Shown here: in pieces, positions 17,506-26,434 of the stretch
Layout of the letters: each line of letters begins with the position of its first letter
Position numbering within the stretch: the first letter of the stretch is position 1
Assembly: GCF_007741475.1 (NCBI RefSeq)
Contig: NZ_CP036261.1
Coordinates: 7,317,798-7,381,797 of the forward strand
Direction of reading: 5' to 3'
Source of the DNA: Rosistilla ulvae
Lineage (GTDB): Bacteria; Planctomycetota; Planctomycetia; Pirellulales; Pirellulaceae
Length of the DNA: 64,000 nt
The notes under the pieces: generated by a model
Databases searched by the model: none
Seen by the model: only the letters and a program-made list of their open reading frames with translations
What the model was told of the DNA's origin: nothing
Translations under genes and position numbers: made by a program

Positions 17506-18159
17506 CTACGCCTTTTTGGTTTCGACAGGCTTTCGGCGGTTCGGGTAGAGCGTTGTACACAGTTCGCATCGCGTACCATCGCAGCCCCGCGCGGTGCAAT
17601 ATTCGCGACCGTAGAAGATGATCTGCAGATGCAGCGTGTTCCAACTCGACTCGGGAAACAACGCCTTGAGATCGCGTTCGGTCTGTTGGACGTTTTTGCC
17701 ATCGGTCAGTCCCCAGCGTTGGGCCAGGCGATGGATATGCGTATCGACGGGAAACGCGGGGTGCCCAAACGCTTGGCTCATCACCACGCTGGCCGTCTTG
17801 TGGCCAACGCCGGGCAACGATTCCAAACCTTCAAAAGTTTGCGGCACCTGGCCGTCGAATTCGTCGACCAAACGCTGGCTGAGCCCCGCGATCGCCGCGG
17901 CCTTCTTGGGAGCCAACCCCAGCGGTCGAATGATCTCGAGAATTGCATCGACCGATTGCTGTCGCATCTGTTCGGGCGTGTCAGCCAAATCGAATAACGC
18001 GGGCGTCACGCGGTTGACCATTTTGTCCGTGCACTGGGCACTCAACAGGACAGCGATCAACAGCGTGAACGGATCGCGATGGTCCAGCGGAATCGGCGTT
18101 TCGGGATAGAGTTCCGCCAGTCGCTTGAGAACGATCTCGGCGCGTTGTTGCTTGCGCAT
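17506..18159 (-). CDS. nth: Endonuclease III (DNA glycosylase/AP lyase) with unusual Cys spacing
   Basis: Removes oxidised pyrimidines and cleaves AP sites. 217 residues with the helix-hairpin-helix LPGVGHKTASVV (catalytic K121) and the catalytic Asp in FPVDTHIHRLAQRWG (D139), both intact. The C-terminal iron-sulfur segment is odd: cysteines are at 188, 193, 198 and 201 (C-X4-C-X4-C-X2-C), whereas E. coli Nth has C-X6-C-X2-C-X5-C; the position of the usual last cysteine is Asn207. The ATG at 18159 overlaps the last base of the rnc stop (TGATG), so nth is translationally coupled to rnc. Confidence 0.93.
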   Translation of the reverse strand: MRKQQRAEIVLKRLAELYPETPIPLDHRDPFTLLIAVLLSAQCTDKMVNRVTPALFDLADTPEQMRQQSVDAILEIIRPLGLAPKKAAAIAGLSQRLVDEFDGQVPQTFEGLESLPGVGHKTASVVMSQAFGHPAFPVDTHIHRLAQRWGLTDGKNVQQTERDLKALFPESSWNTLHLQIIFYGREYCTARGCDGTRCELCTTLYPNRRKPVETKKA

Positions 18160-19055
18160 CAGGGCATGTCACCCTGAAACGGTGGCTCCTTACCCGAGAT
18201 CTCCGCCAACGCGTTGGCTGCCGCTCGCTGTTCGGCGTCCTTCTTGCTGCGGCCCCAAGCGGGCGTTCGCAATTGGCCATCGACCAACACCGCAATCTGG
18301 AACTTCTTACTGTGATCCGGGCCGATGGCATTCAGCAAGCGATAGCAGGGTGTGGTGCTGAAATCGCGTTGCACCACCTGCTGCAGGTTCGATTTATGGT
18401 TCTCGTCGCCGCGACTGTCGATCCCTTCGGCAACCTCCTGCGCCAACCACTGATGCAACAGCTCGCGGACTTTATCGAACCCGCCGTCGAGATAGATCGC
18501 CGCGACGATCGATTCGAAGACATCGGAGGTCAACGATTTGGGAAAGCTGCGGTTTTTGCGAACTCCCTTGCCAACCAACAAACATCGATCCAAGCCCAAC
18601 CGCTTGGCAACTTTGGAACATGTCTGGCGGCTGACGACGTTCGATTTGATCTTGGTCAATTCGCCTTCGTTCAGATCGGTCCGTTCGTGATACAGCCAAT
18701 CGCAGACAACCGCCCCCAAGATCGCGTCTCCCAGGAACTCCATCCGCTCGTTCGATTTTAAGCGATGCGAAGCCCCCGACGCATGGGTCAAAGCTTCCAA
18801 CAACAGATCGCGATCTTTAAAACGATGGCCCACGATCGATTCGCATAGATCCAACCGCTGTTGTGTGGTCAGTTCTTCATTGGCTGGCAGTTCGGCCGCC
18901 GACAGGGGTTGAACCGCAGCGACCTCGGCAGCGGCAGAACAATCCGCGGAAGGATCGATCCCCGTCGGGCGATCGCAACATTCGTCGCCGTCACTCGATG
19001 TCGCTGGCAAAATCGCCTTTTGATCCTGCTTGTTTGCAGGCAATTCATCATTCAT
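18159..19055 (-). CDS. rnc: Ribonuclease III
   Basis: Double-strand-specific endoribonuclease for rRNA and mRNA processing. 298 residues: a non-conserved, Asp/Glu/Ala-rich N-terminal extension of about 60 residues, the endonuclease domain with the signature NERMEFLGDAIL (102-113, metal-binding Glu and Asp) and DVFESIVAAIYLDGG, then the C-terminal dsRNA-binding domain (about 222-290: NHKSNLQQVVQ to KKDAEQRAAANALAEI). Typical Rnc is about 225-230 aa, so the extension is unusual but the start ATG at 19055 is the only good one. It overlaps nth by one base. Confidence 0.96.
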   Translation of the reverse strand: MNDELPANKQDQKAILPATSSDGDECCDRPTGIDPSADCSAAAEVAAVQPLSAAELPANEELTTQQRLDLCESIVGHRFKDRDLLLEALTHASGASHRLKSNERMEFLGDAILGAVVCDWLYHERTDLNEGELTKIKSNVVSRQTCSKVAKRLGLDRCLLVGKGVRKNRSFPKSLTSDVFESIVAAIYLDGGFDKVRELLHQWLAQEVAEGIDSRGDENHKSNLQQVVQRDFSTTPCYRLLNAIGPDHSKKFQIAVLVDGQLRTPAWGRSKKDAEQRAAANALAEISGKEPPFQGDMP

Positions 19056-19307
19056 AGCGCAAGGTTAGCCCTCAGGTGCCAAGTTGTTGGTCCAGTGAGA
19101 AACTAACCCGAGGCGTCAGCAAGGTGGGATTGCAATGCAAGCAATTCGCCTCAATGACGTTTCGGGTTGGAATCATCGCTGTTGCTCCTGCGGCGTCCTT
19201 TTTGGTACGCATTGCTGAACAACCGTGATCTCCCGATTCTAATCCCTTTGCCCGTCGTTGCATAAGGGATTGGTGTCGCCCGCTGTAAAATCCTGGGGAC
19301 TACTGTC

Positions 19308-19811
19308 ATGACCAGCCAAGATCCATCGAATCTAGAGCATTCCGATCCTGAAATCCGCCGCCAAACACTGCAGTCGATTATCGACGAGAGTCCCCGCTTA
19401 GCCGATTGGACGATTCAGTTGCTGCGCGCTTCGTGCGACCCGCATGCTTCGGTCAGCGAATTGGCGATCGCAACGCTCGAAGACATGGGCGCCCCCGACG
19501 CGTCGCAGGTTAGCGAGATCGTTGGTTTCGCTCAGCGGCCGGCTGACAGCGAAACGGTTTACTGGGCCACCACACTGATTGGCCGAATCGGTCCCGCCGC
19601 TGCCGATGCGGTGCCAACCCTGGCGGGCGTGCTGGCAAATTCGTCGTTCCTGCACGTACGCGAAAAGGCGGCCTGGGCACTGGGACAGATCGGTCCCGCA
19701 GCGATTGGTGCCACCGCCGTGCTGCAATCCGCGGCCGAACAAGGCCCGCCGCGACTGCAACGCCTCGCCGCCAAAGCATTGGCTGCGACCGCTAGCAGCG
19801 CCGCCGCTTAA
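19308..19811 (+). CDS. Small HEAT-repeat protein
   Basis: 167 residues built from helical repeats: DPEIRRQTLQSIIDE, ASVSELAIATLEDMG, ETVYWATTLIGRIGPAAADAVPTLAGVL, LHVREKAAWALGQIGPAAIGATAVL and PRLQRLAAKALAA. These match the HEAT pattern (PBS-lyase-like or armadillo-like scaffold). No signal peptide, so probably cytoplasmic. It precedes the EEP gene on the same strand by about 55 bases and may be cotranscribed with it. Function is a binding or scaffold role at most; no specific partner can be named. Confidence 0.85.
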   Translation: MTSQDPSNLEHSDPEIRRQTLQSIIDESPRLADWTIQLLRASCDPHASVSELAIATLEDMGAPDASQVSEIVGFAQRPADSETVYWATTLIGRIGPAAADAVPTLAGVLANSSFLHVREKAAWALGQIGPAAIGATAVLQSAAEQGPPRLQRLAAKALAATASSAAA

Positions 19812-19865
19812 CGACCGTTCCCGATCCGCTCTTCTCAAGTTGCACAGCAGGCAAGGAGGCCTGAC

Positions 19866-20906
19866 GTGGCCACCCGACGCAAGAAACTCACTAGTCTCCC
19901 CATCGGCCGATTCGCCGGGCCGCCGCTGACCATTGTCCTGTTCCTCGTCGTGGGTTACCTGGCGCTGACCGGAAGGCTGAGCTTCCTGACCGGAGGCGGA
20001 GATCAAACCGCATCGTCCGACACCGAAGCCTTCCCCGGCTTGGGCAGCCCGTTGCAACTGGCCTCCACCGGCGATGCGCAGGGCAAACCCAGCGAGACGT
20101 TGGCGATCGCGACCTTCAACATCCAGGTCTTTGGCGTTAAGAAGGCCGAAGATCTCGAGGTGATGCAATATCTGGCGTTGATCCTTCGCCAATTCGACGT
20201 GATCGCAGTCCAAGAGATCCGCAGCCTCGATCGCGCCCCGGTCGACCAATTGTTATCGCTAGTCAATTCGACCGGTGAACAATATCAAGTGGTGCTAAGC
20301 GAACGACTGGGCCGCACCGACAGCAAGGAACAATACGCCTACATTTGGGACAGCCGCCGGGTCGAGATGGTCGAAGGATCCAATTACCTGGTCAACGACG
20401 ATGCCGACTTCATGCATCGCGAACCGTTTGTCGCCAGTTTCCGCGCGCTGCAAGCCGGGGCGGTCGGTGCCCAACCGTTCAGCTTTACGATGATCAACGT
20501 TCACACCGATCCCGATGAGACCGATCAAGAATTGAATGTCCTCGACGACGTGTTCCAAAGCGTGCGGGCTTACGAATTCTCCGAAGACGACTTTATCTTG
20601 GCTGGCGATCTGAATGTCGAAACGATTCAACTGGGCGAACTGGGCCAGATCCAAGGGGTCGAATCGGTCAACCGCGAACAAACCAACACCGCCGGCAGCC
20701 GATCGATCGACCATATCCTGATCGATCGCACCGTGACAACCGAGTTCCGCAGCGCTGGGGTGATCAATTACGAACGCGATTTGAAACTGCCCCGTGAACT
20801 AGCCGACCGAATCTCTGACCATCGCCCTGTGTGGGCCGTCTTCGACAGCAGCGAACACGCCCCGCGAGGCGTGATCGCAGCGGTTCCGGGCACGACGGCC
20901 CGCTAG
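19866..20906 (+). CDS. Membrane-anchored endonuclease/exonuclease/phosphatase-family protein
   Basis: DNase I-like (EEP) hydrolase, metal-dependent phosphodiesterase fold. 346 residues: one N-terminal membrane segment (about 20-36, PPLTIVLFLVVGYLAL), a short linker, and the EEP domain from about 80. Motifs: IATFNIQVFG, the Mg-binding Glu in VIAVQEIRS, INVHTDPDETDQE, the catalytic LAGDLNVE, RSIDHILI and the final SDHRPVWAVF. The GTG start at 19866 follows AAGGAGG at the right distance. Substrates could be nucleic acid or phospholipid; the sequence does not decide. The domain probably faces the periplasm. Confidence 0.9.
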   Translation: MATRRKKLTSLPIGRFAGPPLTIVLFLVVGYLALTGRLSFLTGGGDQTASSDTEAFPGLGSPLQLASTGDAQGKPSETLAIATFNIQVFGVKKAEDLEVMQYLALILRQFDVIAVQEIRSLDRAPVDQLLSLVNSTGEQYQVVLSERLGRTDSKEQYAYIWDSRRVEMVEGSNYLVNDDADFMHREPFVASFRALQAGAVGAQPFSFTMINVHTDPDETDQELNVLDDVFQSVRAYEFSEDDFILAGDLNVETIQLGELGQIQGVESVNREQTNTAGSRSIDHILIDRTVTTEFRSAGVINYERDLKLPRELADRISDHRPVWAVFDSSEHAPRGVIAAVPGTTAR

Positions 20907-20929
20907 ATCGGCAATCGATCGCCGCCGGA

Positions 20930-22342
20930 CTATTTCACCGACGGCTTACCAACCGACTTGGCGTCGGCAACCTGTTTCGCCGGGTCGGCCGCCGATTTGT
21001 CGATCGCGATAAATCGAAAGCCTTCGGCGAACTGATGGTCGCCACCACCAAATTGTTCCATCTGTTCATCGGCCAACGTAAAGATCGCTGCCGAACGGCG
21101 TCCGTCGTCGTTGGACAAGTGCAGATAGATCCACTGGACCGGGATCTTTTCGACCGAACCCTGGGCGACCACTCGCAACAGTCTCAGCTCTCCGCTGGTC
21201 ACCTTCTCCTCGGCTTCCAAGAACTCGCCAAATCGGTCCCCTAGGGTCCGTTGAATGTCGTCTTGAAACGCTTCCAGCGTCAATTGATGACCCGCTTTCA
21301 GTTCGGGCATCGTGCGGACATCACACTGCGAAATCACGCGATCGTTGTCGATCATCCGCAACTGAGCGAAGCGGTCGTTGGCGTTGATCAGATGCCAATT
21401 GCGATCGCAGAAGACCGAAAACCCGCCCTGTGGACTGCGGATATCGATCAACAGTTTGTCCTCGCTTGGCTTGGTCGCCAAATCGATCGACGCACTGCTG
21501 TCGATCGCATTGGGCTTGGCCAGCGGCTGGCGAATGACACGGATCTGCGCCGCGACGTCGAACCCCGGCTTGGCTTTCCCCAGTTCGCGATCCTCGTGGA
21601 CCGCCAATGCCAACCAAGTCACCGTTTGCTGTTTGCGATCATAGGTCAACTTGCCACGCAACTGAATCGATGTCGGCACGCCGTCGACCGAAGCGCTGAT
21701 CGAACCCAACAATTGAATCTTTGCGGTCGCATCGTCAAAGGAGGCCAGCGTTGCGTTGACGTCCGATTTTTGCACCGCGTCCATATCGAACAGCGTTGCC
21801 AAGACATCCTCCTCGACCGCCCACGATCCGTCCACCTCGACCTTTTTGTTAGGCAACAAGCGATCGATGGCCAACGAATTAACCGGGACCTTCAGCAATT
21901 CCAATTCATCGACAGTGAACTGGGTCTGAGATGCGTAGACAACCGATCGGGTCTGGTCGACATGCAGGACCGCGTGCCGCGCTTCGGATCGCAACCCCGA
22001 CTTGACGTCGTTCGTTTGCACCTGGCCTTTGGTTGTCGCTTCGTAGTAATACCGCTGGGCGGCCTGGGCGAGACCGTGCGAATCGCGAAACAGACGCTCT
22101 TCGTAATCGATCACCGAATCGGCGGTGACCGGCAACTGCCGCGTTGCATCGACCGAAAGATTCGTCTTAGGAACCTTGGCGTTCCCTTTGACACCGACCG
22201 TCATTCGAACGCGATAGATCGATTGGCTGTCGTTGCTGTACAACGGCACCCCGCCGCGGTCAGCGGCCGCCAACGGCGACGCGGCGCAAACCGCTAAAGA
22301 AAGTCCAGCCAACAAGTCGCGTCGCGTCAGTTTGCAATCCAT
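20930..22342 (-). CDS. Exported planctomycete-type protein of unknown function
   Basis: About 470 residues with an N-terminal Tat-like or Sec signal (LTRRDLLAGLSLAVCAASPLAAA). The body shows alternating beta-rich stretches and no motif I can name. The frame stays open to 22438, but the ATG at 22342 puts the twin-arginine signal at the N-terminus and is preferred. It lies 150 bases downstream of the halogenase-like gene on the same strand. A late segment (LTLEAFQDDIQRTLGDRFGEFLEAEEKVTSGELRLLRVVAQG) looks like a fold that monitors peptide or lipid adducts, but I do not assign it. Unknown function. Confidence 0.7.
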   Translation of the reverse strand: MDCKLTRRDLLAGLSLAVCAASPLAAADRGGVPLYSNDSQSIYRVRMTVGVKGNAKVPKTNLSVDATRQLPVTADSVIDYEERLFRDSHGLAQAAQRYYYEATTKGQVQTNDVKSGLRSEARHAVLHVDQTRSVVYASQTQFTVDELELLKVPVNSLAIDRLLPNKKVEVDGSWAVEEDVLATLFDMDAVQKSDVNATLASFDDATAKIQLLGSISASVDGVPTSIQLRGKLTYDRKQQTVTWLALAVHEDRELGKAKPGFDVAAQIRVIRQPLAKPNAIDSSASIDLATKPSEDKLLIDIRSPQGGFSVFCDRNWHLINANDRFAQLRMIDNDRVISQCDVRTMPELKAGHQLTLEAFQDDIQRTLGDRFGEFLEAEEKVTSGELRLLRVVAQGSVEKIPVQWIYLHLSNDDGRRSAAIFTLADEQMEQFGGGDHQFAEGFRFIAIDKSAADPAKQVADAKSVGKPSVK

Positions 22343-22494
22343 CGCAGGAACCCGCTCCATGGTGTTGTCGCTAGATCGAAATGCTAGCGACACAGATGGT
22401 GTTGATCGTCGAAGGGCGAATACACGAACAGAGCCCAACCCTTACAGAGGGATCGTCTGTTCGCCGTCCGACAATTCAGCAGATTCGGAAAAAC

Positions 22495-23748
22495 TCAGCC
22501 TTCTCGCATCGACATCGCAGCCCGTTTGTCGGCCTCGATCGCAGCATCCATGTCATCGAAGATCGCGCCGGCTTGATCGTGGAAGATCCGCCCGATCAAC
22601 AGATCGGTCAGATTACCGCTGTGCTGTGGATGGGCTTTCATAAACCGGCCAAAACTGAACTCGTTGGTGTAGTAGGCATGCACCAGCTTGCGAATCCAGC
22701 TCGAGCCATCTTTGAAGTCATCGGCCCACTTGGCCAACTGTGCCCCGGAAAGGTCCTGTTTGGCAAAGCCTTCGTTGATCGCGTCGGCCGCCCGCACACC
22801 CGTCTCCAACGCAAAATAGACACCCGACGAATAGATCGGATCGATGAAGCCGAATGCGTCGCCGATCAACACCCACCCCTGGCCGGCATGCCGTGTCGTG
22901 GTGTACGAAAACTCTTTGGCAACGCGAATCTCTCCCTGGAACTCGGCCCCCTTAAGACGGTCTTGCAGTCCCGGACAGATACTCAATTCGTGTTCGTATT
23001 TCGCTTCGGGTTTGAGCCCCTGTTTGAGCATGTAGTCGTTGTTGCCAACGCATCCGATGCTGGTGATTCCATTGGACAGCGGGATGAACCAGAACCAGGA
23101 ATCTTTGTTCTGAGTCTGCATGATGATCGTTGCCCCCTCGTTTTCGCCGTCGTCTCGGCGGGCATCTTTCCAGTAGCCCCAGATCGCCGCCTTCTTCAAG
23201 TCGGGATTGATCTCCTTCAGTCCCAATTTGTTGGCGATAAACGACTGCAACCCCGTCGCATCGACGACGACGCGACAGGAGATCCGATGCTCCTCTCCCT
23301 GGGCGTCGCGAACCCGCACGCCAGTCGCACAATCGTTGTCGTCGATCTCGACATCCAACAACCGCGTTTGGTCGTAACAATCGGCTCCCAATTCGGCGGC
23401 GCGTTCAAACAACATCTGATCGAACCGCGACCGTTCGACCTGCCACGTGCTGCTGCTCTCCCGCGGATCGTGCTGACGAAAATAGAATGGCGAGGATTCC
23501 TTGCCGTTGTTAGTGACAAATTGCACACTCAACTTCTTCTGGAACCCCAGCTCGTCCATCCGATCGATCACCCCCAACCGCGACAGCGGCCAATAGACCT
23601 CGGGCATCAACGATTCGCCGATATGAAAACGTGGCATCGATTCGCGCTCGATCAGCAGCGTGCTGTGCCCTGCCGCAGCAGTCAACGCCGCAGCCGAACT
23701 ACCACCGGGTCCACCACCAATCACAACGACGTCGTAGTTCGCTTTCAC
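22495..23748 (-). CDS. FAD-dependent oxidoreductase resembling flavin-dependent halogenases
   Basis: 417 residues. FAD Rossmann motif VVVIGGGPGGSSAAA (7-21), the segment MPRFHIGESLMPEV (38-51), the second FAD motif GWVLIGDAFGFIDPIYSSG (291-309). Two features typical of FADH2-dependent halogenases are present: SWFWFIP (WxWxIP, 218-223) and the F-x-x-P-x-x-S-x-G element in FIDPIYSSG (301-309). A lysine pair (K71-K72) lies in the region where some family members carry the catalytic Lys. The alternative is a geranylgeranyl-reductase/lycopene-cyclase-like enzyme of the same superfamily. GTG start at 23748. The neighbours do not form a recognisable biosynthetic cluster. Halogenase function is an inference. 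Confidence 0.85.
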   Translation of the reverse strand: MKANYDVVVIGGGPGGSSAAALTAAAGHSTLLIERESMPRFHIGESLMPEVYWPLSRLGVIDRMDELGFQKKLSVQFVTNNGKESSPFYFRQHDPRESSSTWQVERSRFDQMLFERAAELGADCYDQTRLLDVEIDDNDCATGVRVRDAQGEEHRISCRVVVDATGLQSFIANKLGLKEINPDLKKAAIWGYWKDARRDDGENEGATIIMQTQNKDSWFWFIPLSNGITSIGCVGNNDYMLKQGLKPEAKYEHELSICPGLQDRLKGAEFQGEIRVAKEFSYTTTRHAGQGWVLIGDAFGFIDPIYSSGVYFALETGVRAADAINEGFAKQDLSGAQLAKWADDFKDGSSWIRKLVHAYYTNEFSFGRFMKAHPQHSGNLTDLLIGRIFHDQAGAIFDDMDAAIEADKRAAMSMREG

Positions 23749-24206
23749 AGTCGGATACCTAACCTAATTTGGAGGGGGGCGAAAACAATTGTTCGATAGA
23801 GCGCGGGGGCGGGTGGAACCGGGGCGGATTGAACTTCACGCAGCGGTTCGCATGCAAAACTTTAGCGACAGGTCAAACCAGCATTCTAACCTAAGTCGAC
23901 AACAAGTCCCCTAATCCTTTATAGGGAACTGTCGATAAACGACCAATCGCCGATCGGGGCAACTCGGATTCGAATCGGCGATGCGACCTGCAGATCCAAT
24001 GGCTCGCTCAACGCAGAAGGGGGCCCGAACGGCCGATTCCGCAATTTGACAGCGCTCGCGGCGTGACGTAGAGAATTATACCGAGTGTTGTGCGAACCGA
24101 TCCAATCTTGACCTGCGAATGGCCAAGAAATGCGTCTTTACGCCGCACACGGCTAGCGTGCGGAGAACAATGCACCATTAGTAGGTATCAGCAACGGTTG
24201 TGAGGC
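23749..24206. other. Divergent intergenic gap of about 460 bp
   Basis: Separates the halogenase-like gene (minus) from the GGDEF gene (plus). A perfect TTGACA lies at 24046-24051; 17 bases on is TAGAGA, a weak -10, so it is only a possible promoter for the GGDEF gene about 130 bases away. No gene or hairpin with a T-run was seen. Confidence 0.45.
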
Positions 24207-25646
24207 ATGGGAATTGAATTGGTTGCGTTGATCGCACTCAGCTGCGGCTGCTCTGGGCTGCTGTGTGGGTGGTTGCTGCGAGATCCGGGATGCAGCACTC
24301 CGCAACCGGGACGTGCAGCGGATGCGGAAAAGAATCGGACCGAACGCGATCGGTTGGAAAAAATCGCCGCCCAGCTTCGGAAGGTGACGACCAGCGTGGC
24401 CGCCGAAGTCGATGCCCATCAAACAAAAATCCAAGCCGTCTCGGACAGTTTGACCGATTCGGAAGATTCGTCCGACCAAGATCAAGTTTACGATGCGGTC
24501 ACCAGCCTGATCGCCGCCAACGCGCTGATGCAGCAGCAATTGGGCGAGGCGCAAAATCAGATTCGCAGCCAGGCGCAAGCGATCGAGACGGCCGAGGAAC
24601 TGGCGCTGACCGATGGGCTAACTGGCCTGAACAATCGCCGTGCCCTCGACCGCCAGATGAAAGAACGGCACGCTTTGGGCGACACCGTCGCCAATCCGAC
24701 CACTTTCATGCTGATCGACGTCGATCACTTCAAGAACTTCAACGATCTGCATGGTCACTTGACCGGCGACGAAGTCCTCAAGCATGTCGGTCGCCTGCTG
24801 ACCACCAGTCTCTCGGATGTCGGCTTTGTCGCCCGTTACGGCGGCGAGGAGTTCGCCGTCTTGTTTAACGATATGAAAGTCGCGGAGATCAAAGACCGCG
24901 CCGACAAGGTTCGCGAGACGTTTGGCGAACAAGAGTTCTTCGTCGATGACCAGTGCCTGCAAGTCACCGCCAGCGCCGGCCTGGCCCAGCTGGAACCGGG
25001 CGAGACGATCGAATCGTGGATCGAACGGGCCGACAACGCGCTCTACAACGCAAAAGACGAGGGCCGCAACCAAGCCTATTGGATGGACGGCGACGTCGCC
25101 TTTCCGGTCAAAGAGGAGGAAGAGGAAGAGGAGCCGTCCGAAGCCGATGCGGTCCCCGAGACAGCGGTTGATACCGACGACGAGACCCCCGATCTCAGCG
25201 GGCCCGCGACCGATAGTTTGGCCCCTTTGAACTTGCCCAACTTCGAAACGCTCTCCGAAAACGTCGGCAGCGGTTTCCGCAAGCTGCAAGTCGAACGGAT
25301 TCCGTTCTGCTTGATGGCGATTCGCGTCCAAGCCGATGCCGCCGAAGAGGTTTGGAAGCAAGCGACGCTGTCCAGCATTCAAGCTTCGGTTCGCGGCATC
25401 GATGCCGATCGGATCGGATTCGATGGCGAACAAACGTTTGTCGTCTGCTTGCCGAGCACCGATGAATCGATCGCCAAGGAACGGGCCAAATTGATCCGCC
25501 AGAACATCGACGCGGCCAGCGAATCGGCGTGGCACCTGCAGATCGCAACCGCCAGTGCCACAGCGACCGAAACGTTTGAAGAAGCGTTGCAACGGACGGT
25601 TGAAAAGAACACACAAGTCGGCCAGTCCGAACCGGCTACCGCGTGA
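24207..25646 (+). CDS. Diguanylate cyclase with a second degenerate GGDEF-like domain
   Basis: 479 residues. N-terminal membrane segment (about 4-24), coiled-coil linker (about 45-130), active GGDEF domain (about 132-300) with TDGLTGLNNRRALD, LIDVDHFKNFND and the active-site YGGEEFAVLF (211-220), then an acidic low-complexity linker (EEEEEEEPSEAD) and a C-terminal domain (about 355-465) that reads like a degenerate GGDEF: IPFCLMAIRVQADA, then RIGFDGEQTFVVCLPSTDESIA in the place of the GGDEF loop. The first domain keeps the residues needed for c-di-GMP synthesis (GGEEF is functional in the family). No RxxD inhibitory site was identified with confidence. A PilZ protein is encoded at 16969. Confidence 0.93.
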   Translation: MGIELVALIALSCGCSGLLCGWLLRDPGCSTPQPGRAADAEKNRTERDRLEKIAAQLRKVTTSVAAEVDAHQTKIQAVSDSLTDSEDSSDQDQVYDAVTSLIAANALMQQQLGEAQNQIRSQAQAIETAEELALTDGLTGLNNRRALDRQMKERHALGDTVANPTTFMLIDVDHFKNFNDLHGHLTGDEVLKHVGRLLTTSLSDVGFVARYGGEEFAVLFNDMKVAEIKDRADKVRETFGEQEFFVDDQCLQVTASAGLAQLEPGETIESWIERADNALYNAKDEGRNQAYWMDGDVAFPVKEEEEEEEPSEADAVPETAVDTDDETPDLSGPATDSLAPLNLPNFETLSENVGSGFRKLQVERIPFCLMAIRVQADAAEEVWKQATLSSIQASVRGIDADRIGFDGEQTFVVCLPSTDESIAKERAKLIRQNIDAASESAWHLQIATASATATETFEEALQRTVEKNTQVGQSEPATA

Positions 25647-25686
25647 ACCTTCGCTTGCCCCAGCCTAGCCAACGGGGCGGCACACC

Positions 25687-26340
25687 TTAATCCGCCAACC
25701 GTTGCGAGATCGCCGCGGCAACCTGTTGCGCCAGATAATCCGAACCGGCCGATGTGTAGTGCAAATCTTGGGGCCGGTGCAGTTCGTCGAACCGCGGCAT
25801 GATGTAGCCGTGTAGATCGTTGATCGGCACATCCAGTTCGGTCATCACACGCGCCGCGATCTCGTTGTAATGCGTCTCGTCGCCAAAGGTCCGGTCGGGA
25901 TTCAGCTTGCCCTTGGGAATCGGTGTCGTCGATGCCCAGATCAACTTCGCCCCCGTCGCTTTCATCTTGGCCACCAACAACCGCAAGTTCTTTTCGTAAT
26001 CGGCCGGTTCGACCTGCCGCGTGCCATCGGCTTGGTGCTTCAAATCATGGATGCCCCAATTGAAATGGATCACATCCCAGTTCCCATCTCCAAGCCATTT
26101 GTCGATATTCGCCAGCCCTCGGAATGTCGGTCCGCCGTTCGCCGGGATCCGATGGACGTTCGCTTTGTCAGCCAACAGCTTCCGCGTCGGTTGGGTGTAA
26201 CCCATCGAGATCGAATCGCCAATCAACAGCACCCGCGGCAGCCCCGCGCGATCTTTGATCGGCTCCAAAACGCCCTTCTGCCCAAAGCCAGAAGCACAAC
26301 AGACGAGCGACAGGAGTGCAGTACAACAGATTCGATGCAT
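25687..26340 (-). CDS. Exported SGNH/GDSL hydrolase
   Basis: Serine hydrolase of the SGNH fold (esterase, lipase or carbohydrate deacetylase). From the ATG at 26340 the protein is 217 residues with a signal peptide (MHRICCTALLSLVCCASGFG), then block I VLLIGDSIS (Ser nucleophile), a block II region NGGPTFRG, block III HFNWGIHDLKH and block V DLHYTSAGSD with the catalytic Asp and His. All four blocks are visible. The frame extends upstream to 26397 without a better start. The substrate is unknown; polysaccharide esters are a common target of the family in planctomycetes. Confidence 0.9.
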   Translation of the reverse strand: MHRICCTALLSLVCCASGFGQKGVLEPIKDRAGLPRVLLIGDSISMGYTQPTRKLLADKANVHRIPANGGPTFRGLANIDKWLGDGNWDVIHFNWGIHDLKHQADGTRQVEPADYEKNLRLLVAKMKATGAKLIWASTTPIPKGKLNPDRTFGDETHYNEIAARVMTELDVPINDLHGYIMPRFDELHRPQDLHYTSAGSDYLAQQVAAAISQRLAD

Positions 26341-26434
26341 GATGAGTCTCGCAGAGGGTGAAGCTGGAAGGTCCGGTTGAGATCGACCAGTATACACGCT
26401 CGGCCAGTGGTTCAGACGACTCCGCCAGCATCCT

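Noticed and set aside
22381-23799. 472-codon plus-strand frame opposite the halogenase-like gene
   Set aside because: It is an antisense shadow of a conserved FAD protein; GC-rich codon bias leaves long antisense frames open.
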